Source of the DNA: JAWWOW01 sp033851265
GTDB lineage: Bacteria; Actinomycetota; Actinomycetes; JAWWOW01
Length of the DNA: 64,000 nucleotides
Direction: 5' to 3'
Assembly (NCBI GenBank): GCA_033851265.1
Contig: JAWWOW010000007.1
Coordinates: forward strand, 1-64,000
Within the stretch, counting starts at the first letter, position 1, and every line of letters begins with the position of its first letter. Position numbers and translations under genes: made by a program. Positions 33,857-39,125 of the stretch are shown here, one piece after another. The notes under the pieces are model-generated. The model searched no databases. It was not told where the DNA came from and saw only the letters and a list, made by a program, of their open reading frames with translations.

Positions 33857-34071
33857 TGCCGCTCCGTCACAGCGATCGCTTCGCCGGCGTGGACCAGCAC
33901 GGTGTCTCCGACGGCAACGTCGACGAGCGCGACGCTGATCTGTTCGGCTCCAATGTCGGTGACGACGACCGCGAGGTCATCGTCGAGGAGCTCGCGGATG
34001 CGTACGGCTACCGCGACGTCGGAGCAGGTGATGCAGACGTCGTCATGACACGGCGTGCTCTCGTCGGTCAT
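33853..34071 (-). CDS. HypC/HupF-like protein with CxxC instead of Met-Cys start
   Basis: A 72-residue protein that aligns with HypC over its OB-like core: VAVAVRIRELLDDDLAVVVT, ISVALVDVAVGDTVLVHAGE then AIAV, including the conserved Val-His of HypC. In place of the MCLGIPG start it has a longer N-terminus with C8, C13 and C16 (PCHDDVCITCSD). The essential N-terminal Cys2 of HypC is therefore replaced by a CxxC-type site. It overlaps both neighbouring SIS-domain genes by 4 nt, so all three are translationally coupled. It may act as a variant chaperone for the Fe(CN)2CO group or bind a different ligand or metal. Confidence 0.8.
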   Translation of the reverse strand: MTDESTPCHDDVCITCSDVAVAVRIRELLDDDLAVVVTDIGAEQISVALVDVAVGDTVLVHAGEAIAVTERQ

Positions 34072-34622
34072 CGGTGGGCCGCCGCGGACGGGAGGCTCGT
34101 GCGCTCCAGGAAGACGTGGGTCAGCTCCCAGAGCACGTGGTACATGGTCACCTGGAGCTCTTTGGCGATTCGCTGATCCGACGACCCGGCAACCAGGACG
34201 TGTTCCGCTCCGACCGTCTCCGCGGTCGCGTCGTCCGACACAAGGGCAATGGTCAGGAGGCCTCGTGCGCGCGCCGCTGTGAATGCAGCGCGCACCGCGC
34301 TCATGTCGGTGCCGTAGACGAAGCCGAGTGCGATGTCATCCCGACGACCGAGCAGCGGCAATGCCGCGGCCTCCGCCGCGAGCGCAGGCAACGCGCGTTT
34401 GCCAACGATGACCGGATGCATGAACTCCACCGCAACGTGTGCGGCATCGGTGGCGCCTACTCCGGTGCCGAAGGTGATCAGTCGCCCGCCCCGCTGGAAC
34501 GCCCGCGCTAGGCCCTCGCATGCGCCGGCTATGTCATTGGCGGAGGTGGCGAGCGCTCGCGTCGGTGCGTCGCGGCGCTCGAAGGCCGCCAGAGCAGCGG
34601 CTAGCGACCCGCGGGGGTCCAC
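34068..34622 (-). CDS. SIS-domain protein, GmhA-like paralog 2
   Basis: A 184-residue SIS-fold protein, shorter than its paralog at 33197-33856. It keeps the catalytic positions of GmhA: H62 and E66 in DAAHVAVEF, and H162 in YHVLWEL. It has lost the phosphate loops: FGTGVGATD stands where GNGGS is expected and FVYGTDMSAV where STSG is expected. The shared ending (VTMYHVLWELTHVFL against TTAYHVLWELTQREL) shows common descent. The gene overlaps padR by 22 nt and the HypC-like gene by 4 nt. The two paralogs look complementary, which suggests one hetero-oligomeric enzyme. Confidence 0.8.
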   Translation of the reverse strand: MDPRGSLAAALAAFERRDAPTRALATSANDIAGACEGLARAFQRGGRLITFGTGVGATDAAHVAVEFMHPVIVGKRALPALAAEAAALPLLGRRDDIALGFVYGTDMSAVRAAFTAARARGLLTIALVSDDATAETVGAEHVLVAGSSDQRIAKELQVTMYHVLWELTHVFLERTSLPSAAAHR

Positions 34623-35011
34623 CGCTTAGCTCCGTTGCCGTTGACACGGGATGGGTGCAAGGGACCCGGCTTCGCGGCGGACGCGCGCAGCGTGTCGTAC
34701 CGGTGGAGGAATCCGTCGAGGACAGCACGGACGCTGCGGTACTCGTTGGCGCCGGCGTCGAGCGCCGCGTAACCGTCCGCGGTCAAGTGGTAGGTGCGCC
34801 GCGCTGGCCCGGACTGGGACGGGGTCCACGCGGAGCCAACCCACCCAGCACGTTCCAGTGCTCGTAACGTCCGGTAGACGATCGCCGAGTCGGTCTCCTC
34901 GATGCCTAGCCTGCGCAACCGCTCGGCGAGGTCGTAACCGTGGTCTGGGTGTTCGGCGAGGAGAAGGAGCAGGCACGGCTGGAGGAAGTGGCGCGGTTCG
35001 CTCCCGCTCAT
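34601..35011 (-). CDS. PadR family transcriptional regulator
   Basis: A 136-residue winged-helix regulator: HFLQPCLLLLLAEHPDHGYD and LAERLRRLGIEETDSAIVYR (helix-turn-helix), TLRALERAGWVGSAW, then the wing RRTYHLTADGYAALD and a short dimerisation helix. This is the PadR pattern with a type-s2 length. A G-rich Shine-Dalgarno lies 8 nt before the ATG. It is the first gene of a tightly overlapping run padR-SIS-hypC-like-SIS-hypF and so probably controls this run and itself. The inducer is unknown. Confidence 0.85.
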   Translation of the reverse strand: MSGSEPRHFLQPCLLLLLAEHPDHGYDLAERLRRLGIEETDSAIVYRTLRALERAGWVGSAWTPSQSGPARRTYHLTADGYAALDAGANEYRSVRAVLDGFLHRYDTLRASAAKPGPLHPSRVNGNGAKRWTPAGR

Positions 35012-35125
35012 CGAAACGCCCCCCGGCTTGAGGCACGAGTAGTGACGGAGATGCGTGTGCTGCCCAGCACATCGAGCCTTCCACCCGACTGACCTGTGGA
35101 CAAGTGCGGGACATAGGCTCTTTTT

Positions 35126-35249
35126 CGGAGGGGAGTATCCCCACGCGACTGCGCCGTCAACACGGTGCCGCCCCTGTGCGGCACCCGGCCGGTTGGCCCT
35201 TCAGGGTGGGAGAGACCTCCGGCCCTTCTGTGTGGCCGGAGGCCTGTTG
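35126..35249 (+). promoter_or_regulatory. yybP-ykoY (manganese) riboswitch with ribosome-site switch, upstream of terC
   Basis: The leader has the conserved parts of the yybP-ykoY aptamer in order: GGGGAGTA (35130-35137), CGCCGTCAACACG (35152-35164), a hairpin GGTGCCGC/GCGGCACC (35164-35171, 35178-35185) and GGGAGAGACCT (35208-35218). P1 is CGGAGG (35126-35131) with CCTCCG (35216-35221). The same 3' strand, CCTCCGGCC (35216-35224), is also fully complementary to GGCCGGAGG (35234-35242), which contains the terC Shine-Dalgarno 7 nt before the ATG. P1 and the sequestering hairpin exclude each other, so Mn2+ binding should free the ribosome site and turn TerC on. The class is known to control TerC and MntP genes. 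Confidence 0.85.
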
Positions 35250-36230
35250 ATGGATGTGCCCGGATGGGTGTGGGCGGTCACGCTGGTCGCGTTCGCCACC
35301 ATCTTCACCGTCGACTTGGTCAACGGTGTCCGCAACCCGCACCCGGTCACGACCAAGGCGGCTGCGCGGGCCATCACGGTCTATGTCGTGCTGGCATTGT
35401 CGTTCGCGCTGGGCTTGCTGATCCTGAACGGGTCAACGCCCGCAGGCGAATTTCTCACCGGCTACGTCCTCGAATACAGCCTCTCGGTCGACAACCTGTT
35501 CGTGTATCTGCTGATCATGTCGAGCTTCAACGTGCCCGAGTCGCAACGCGGCAACGTTCTCCTCGTTGGCATCGTCGGCACCTTGGCGCTGCGGTTCCCA
35601 TTCATCCTCGGTGGTGCGGCTGCTGCCGACCGTTTCAACGCGACGTTCTACGTGTTCGGCGCGATCCTCGTCTGGACGGCGTACGGCTTGCTGCGCAGTG
35701 ACGACGAACACAACGAGGCCGGGGACAACATCGCAGTGCGCATCGCCACGCGCGTGCTTCCGGCGACGGACGAGTACGACGGGGGAAAGCTCATAACCCG
35801 GGTCGATGGCAAGCGCAAGGTGACTCCGCTGCTGCTCGTCATGGTCGCGATGTCGATCGTCGGACTCGTCTTCGCTCTTGACTCGATTCCCGCGATTTTT
35901 GGCATCACCACTGACACCTACGTCATCGTGACTGCGAATGCGTTCGCGCTGATGGGCTTGCGCCAGCTCTACTTCTTGGTCGGCGGCCTGCTCGAGCGCC
36001 TGGTGTACCTGAGCACTGGACTCGCCATCATCCTCGCGTTCATTGGTGTCAAGCTGGTACTCGAGGCGCTACACAAGGACGGGGTGCACGGGGCCCCGGA
36101 GATCGGCACCGCGATCTCGCTCGGTGTTGTCATCGGCGTGCTCGCGGTCACGACGGTGCTCAGCCTGCGTTCGTCGAAACGCAACCACGTCGTCGCCGAG
36201 GCAAACCATCCCGACGAGGTCGACCAATGA
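35250..36230 (+). CDS. TerC family integral membrane protein
   Basis: A 326-residue membrane protein of the TerC/Alx family, linked to metal homeostasis and, where controlled by yybP-ykoY RNA, to manganese export. About nine hydrophobic segments are visible. Family residues: LVNGVRNPHPVTTKAAARAI, FLTGYVLEYSLSVDNLFVYL (the acidic intramembrane motif), ALRFPFILGGAA, VFALDSIPAIFGITTD (second Asp motif) and NAFALMGLRQLYFLVGGLLE. The start at 35250 is fixed by GGAGG 7 nt upstream, which is itself part of the riboswitch hairpin. The longer frame from 35055 would translate the riboswitch and is rejected. Confidence 0.92.
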   Translation: MDVPGWVWAVTLVAFATIFTVDLVNGVRNPHPVTTKAAARAITVYVVLALSFALGLLILNGSTPAGEFLTGYVLEYSLSVDNLFVYLLIMSSFNVPESQRGNVLLVGIVGTLALRFPFILGGAAAADRFNATFYVFGAILVWTAYGLLRSDDEHNEAGDNIAVRIATRVLPATDEYDGGKLITRVDGKRKVTPLLLVMVAMSIVGLVFALDSIPAIFGITTDTYVIVTANAFALMGLRQLYFLVGGLLERLVYLSTGLAIILAFIGVKLVLEALHKDGVHGAPEIGTAISLGVVIGVLAVTTVLSLRSSKRNHVVAEANHPDEVDQ

Positions 36231-36261
36231 GCCAAGTGACAGCGCGCACTACTCTCCGGGT

Positions 36262-36720
36262 TTTATGAAGGCAACGATGTTGCTCTGCGACGCCGTGCAA
36301 GCGGCCGAGGGCAAGCTCTACGTGCTCGGCGGCGGCTGGTCCTTGACGGGTCCTGGGCCAGCGCCCTCCGGGCTCGCCATCCTGATCGAGGTGCCGTGGG
36401 ATCAGGCCAACCAGCGCTTCCCGGTAGCGCTGGAGCTGTTGACCGAAGACGGCATCCCGGTGACCGAGCAGGACCCATCGGGGAGCGGTACGCCGGTCCG
36501 CGTCGATGGCCAGATCGAGGTCGGTCGTCCGCCCGGGATGGCGCCGGGTACGCCGCTCAGCGTGCCGATGGCCGTGAACATCGGCCCACTTCCGTTGACG
36601 CCGGGCGCGCGCTATTACTGGCAGCTGACTATCGGCACCGAGACCGACGAAGACTGGCGGCTGCCATTCTCCGTTCGTGACGCATCACCCGGCGGGGGCT
36701 TCGGCCCCACCGACTTCTGA
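36262..36720 (+). CDS. DUF6941 family protein
   Basis: A 152-residue soluble beta-rich protein of unknown function. MKATMLLCDAVQAAEGKLYV, LGGGWSLTGPGPAPSGLAIL and FPVALELLTEDGIPV followed by GARYYWQLTIGTETDEDWRL match the small DUF6941 family found widely in actinobacteria. The ATG at 36262 has only a weak ribosome site. It follows terC by 31 nt and could be on the same transcript. No metal or catalytic motif is evident. Confidence 0.75.
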   Translation, partial: FMKATMLLCDAVQAAEGKLYVLGGGWSLTGPGPAPSGLAILIEVPWDQANQRFPVALELLTEDGIPVTEQDPSGSGTPVRVDGQIEVGRPPGMAPGTPLSVPMAVNIGPLPLTPGARYYWQLTIGTETDEDWRLPFSVRDASPGGGFGPTDF

Positions 36721-36756
36721 CTCGCGGAGCTTGCGGGTCGAGCCCTGGCCCTACCG

Positions 36757-36990
36757 CTAGTCGTCGGAGGAAGGGGCGTCCGACTTCTTGTCTGGTCCCC
36801 GTGAATCCGGGTCGGGCTCGCTCTCGTGCCCTTCTTGGAGGGCGTAATCGTGTTGACCGATGCCGCCGAAGGAGCGGTCCTTGCGGCGCTCCTCCTCGTC
36901 CTTACCAAGGGCCATCTCGTTGGCTTGCTGCCCAGGGCTGTCGCTCGGGCCGGCGGCTGGGGGGTTGTCGTCGTACTCGCTCTTACCCAC
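36757..36990 (-). CDS. Small acidic, disordered hypothetical protein
   Basis: I do not recognise a family. The 77-residue product (MGKSEYDDNPPAAGPSDSPG ...) is almost entirely charged and polar, with KDEEERRKDRSFGGIGQHDY in the middle and an acidic tail, and is probably disordered. GTG at 36990 has GGAGG 5 nt upstream on its strand, a stronger case than the ATG at 37002. It lies 115 bp downstream of the metallo-hydrolase gene on the same strand. The stop faces the DUF6941 stop 36 bp away. Confidence 0.55.
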   Translation of the reverse strand: MGKSEYDDNPPAAGPSDSPGQQANEMALGKDEEERRKDRSFGGIGQHDYALQEGHESEPDPDSRGPDKKSDAPSSDD

Positions 36991-37105
36991 GGTGACCTCC
37001 ATGCTCTCTGCGTTGAGAGGGCGGGTTCACTCCTGGGATCCCCGCTAGCCGGACGCGGGAAACGGCAGAAGCAGGTCGCGATCCCGGCCGCGCAGAGAGA
37101 TCCAG

Positions 37106-37762
37106 CTACCAGCCGCGGGCACGCCACTCCGCTAGCGATGGTCGCTCGGCACCGAGCGTTGTGTCGTTGCCGTGCCCGGGGTAGATCCACGTTTCGTCCG
37201 GCAGCGGGCCGAAGACCTTGCGTTCCAAGTCGTCCATCAACTGGGTGAATGCTTCGGCGTTACCGAATGTGTTGCCCGGCCCCCCCGGGAACAAGCAGTC
37301 GCCGGTGAACAAATGCGGCCGTTCATCGTCACCCTCGTAGAGAAGTGCGATCGACCCAGGTGTGTGCCCGACAAGATGGATCGCCGTCAGTCGTACGTCG
37401 CCGACGGTCACCGTGTCGCTGTCGTTGACGAGCTCTTGAACCGGCACGGGCAGAGCGCCCGCGTCAGCCGGATGTGCTGCGACCGGCGCACCGGTCGCCG
37501 CGACGACTGGCTCGAGTGCCTGCCAGTGATCCGCATGTTGATGACTGGTGACGATGCGAACGAGGCGATCGTCACCCAGAGTCTCGAGCAACCGGTCGGC
37601 CTCGTTGGCCGCGTCGATGAGAAGTACCTCGCCCGTGTTGCGGCACTTCAAGAAGTAGACGTTGTTGTCGAAGTCGCCGACCGCCAGCTTGGTCACCGTG
37701 AGTCCGGGGAGCTCACGGGTGTCTGCAGGACCGCCGACTTCGACTTTTCCGCTATAGCTCAT
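37106..37762 (-). CDS. Metallo-beta-lactamase fold hydrolase (glyoxalase II-like)
   Basis: A 218-residue cytoplasmic metallo-hydrolase. The metal ligands are visible: SHQHADH (HxHxDH), HLVGHTPGSIALL (third His), FTGDCLFPGG (bridging Asp) and IYPGHGNDT (last His). NNVYFLKCRNTGEVLLIDAA is the typical first strand pair. The layout fits hydroxyacylglutathione hydrolase-like or mycothiol-dependent hydrolases, but the substrate cannot be told. The start at 37762 (MSYSGKVEV) is preferred over the longer frame to 37846, which would overlap the divergent acetyltransferase gene. Confidence 0.87.
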   Translation of the reverse strand: MSYSGKVEVGGPADTRELPGLTVTKLAVGDFDNNVYFLKCRNTGEVLLIDAANEADRLLETLGDDRLVRIVTSHQHADHWQALEPVVAATGAPVAAHPADAGALPVPVQELVNDSDTVTVGDVRLTAIHLVGHTPGSIALLYEGDDERPHLFTGDCLFPGGPGNTFGNAEAFTQLMDDLERKVFGPLPDETWIYPGHGNDTTLGAERPSLAEWRARGW

Positions 37763-37789
37763 GCCTCCAACCTTGACACACTCATCCGT

Positions 37790-38983
37790 GTGTCCGACCT
37801 GCGCATTCGCGAGCTGACCGCCGAGGACCACGAAGTGGCGTGGCACCTAGGGGCGACCACCTTTGGCATGCCGCTGCAGCCGATGCCACCTCCGCCCACG
37901 GGCGGGCTGACCCGCTGGGGCGCCTTCGACGGGGAGCGCCTCGTGGCTCGGGCCACCGACCTGCACCACGAGCAGTGGTGGGGAGGCCGCCTCGTGCCCG
38001 CATCGGGAATCGGCGGAGTAGCGGTCGCGCCCGAGTACCGCGGTCGTGGAGCGGGTCGGCAGGTTCTCGGAACTGCGCTGGAACACGCCCGCGACCGTGG
38101 CGCTGCAGTGGCAACGTTGTTCTGCACCCGCACGGAGGTCTACCGGGCGATCGGGTTCGAAGCGTGCGGCGTACTACGCCACGTCACCCTGCCCGCTGAT
38201 GCGCTCGCGCGCCGACCGGTCCCGCCCAGCGTCGCCGTTCGTGCCGGCACCGGCGCCGACATGGCCCTCATCCGTGGTGTGTACGACGAGGTTGCGCGCA
38301 ACGGCAACGGCTATCTCAGTCGGCGTGGTGGTCTCTTCCCGGACCCAGCTGACGATGCGCTGCCGGAGGGTCTCAGCGGCGTCACGCTCGCCGAGGACGT
38401 CGCTACGGGCGCGGTCATCGGTTATCTCAGCTACGTCCGCGGCGATGGCTACCGTGACGACGCCGTGCTGCAGGTTCCCGACCTGTTGGCGACGACGCCG
38501 GAAGCCGCCCTCGCACTGCTGTCCGTCCTTGCGACCTGGGCTCCGGTGACACCCACACTCGAGCTCCGCCTCCCGCCGTGGGCGGACGCGGTAACGACGG
38601 CGCTCCCGCTCGAGCGGCTCCGCGAACGCACCGTCAGCGTGTGGATGCATCGCCCGTTGGACGTGGCGACCGCCGTGGCGGCTCGCGGATGGCCATCAGC
38701 AGCCACCGGATCGGTGACCTTCCGGCTGGTCGATCCGGTGATCGCCGCGAACGACGGAACATGGCAGCTCGAGCTGGCAAGCGGGTCAGGCTTGCTCAGT
38801 AAGGCTCCCGAGGCCGAAACCCCCGCACTGCACGTCAGGGGCTGGTCGCTGCTCTGGTCCGGGGCCGCTCGGTCCGCACAGCTGCGCTCCGCAGGACTCC
38901 TCACGGGCGATCCCAGCGCCGACCCGCTTCTCGACGCGCTGCTCGGCGGCGGCGGCCCGTCGGGCCTCTTGGACTACTTCTGA
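37790..38983 (+). CDS. Eis-like GNAT N-acetyltransferase
   Basis: A 397-residue protein of the enhanced-intracellular-survival (Eis) type, with two GNAT-like domains and a C-terminal sterol-carrier-like domain. The first GNAT domain has SGIGGVAVAPEYRGRGAGRQ (acetyl-CoA loop RGRGAG) and AVATLFCTRTEVYRAIGFEA. The middle (about 155-285) is the second, non-catalytic GNAT fold. The C-terminal ~100 residues contain VTFRLVDPVIAANDGTWQLE and end LLDYF, whose free carboxylate is catalytic in Eis proteins. Relatives acetylate lysines and aminoglycosides; the target here is unknown. GTG at 37790 leaves 27 bp to the divergent hydrolase start. Confidence 0.85.
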   Translation: MSDLRIRELTAEDHEVAWHLGATTFGMPLQPMPPPPTGGLTRWGAFDGERLVARATDLHHEQWWGGRLVPASGIGGVAVAPEYRGRGAGRQVLGTALEHARDRGAAVATLFCTRTEVYRAIGFEACGVLRHVTLPADALARRPVPPSVAVRAGTGADMALIRGVYDEVARNGNGYLSRRGGLFPDPADDALPEGLSGVTLAEDVATGAVIGYLSYVRGDGYRDDAVLQVPDLLATTPEAALALLSVLATWAPVTPTLELRLPPWADAVTTALPLERLRERTVSVWMHRPLDVATAVAARGWPSAATGSVTFRLVDPVIAANDGTWQLELASGSGLLSKAPEAETPALHVRGWSLLWSGAARSAQLRSAGLLTGDPSADPLLDALLGGGGPSGLLDYF

Positions 38984-39125
38984 TTCCGTCGGGTTCTCCG
39001 GTGGGAAGGAAACTGTCGGACCCGGTGGTTAGCATCGGAGACGGCTACCCCACGCCGAGCGACTCGCCTTCCCCCGCCGGCACCCAGCCAGAGCAATTTC
39101 GAGCGCAACGAGCCTGAGAAGGACT

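Noticed and set aside
21241..35011. Hydrogenase locus as a recent mobile island
   Set aside because: No integrase, transposase, tRNA or direct repeats flank it, and base composition looks like the rest of the window, so recent transfer is not supported.
35055..35249. N-terminal extension of the TerC protein
   Set aside because: It would translate the conserved riboswitch, and GGAGG sits ideally before the ATG at 35250.
38984..39125. LexA/SOS box upstream of uvrA (and 17102-17152 upstream of uvrB)
   Set aside because: No GAAC-N4-GTTC-type palindrome was found in either gap.
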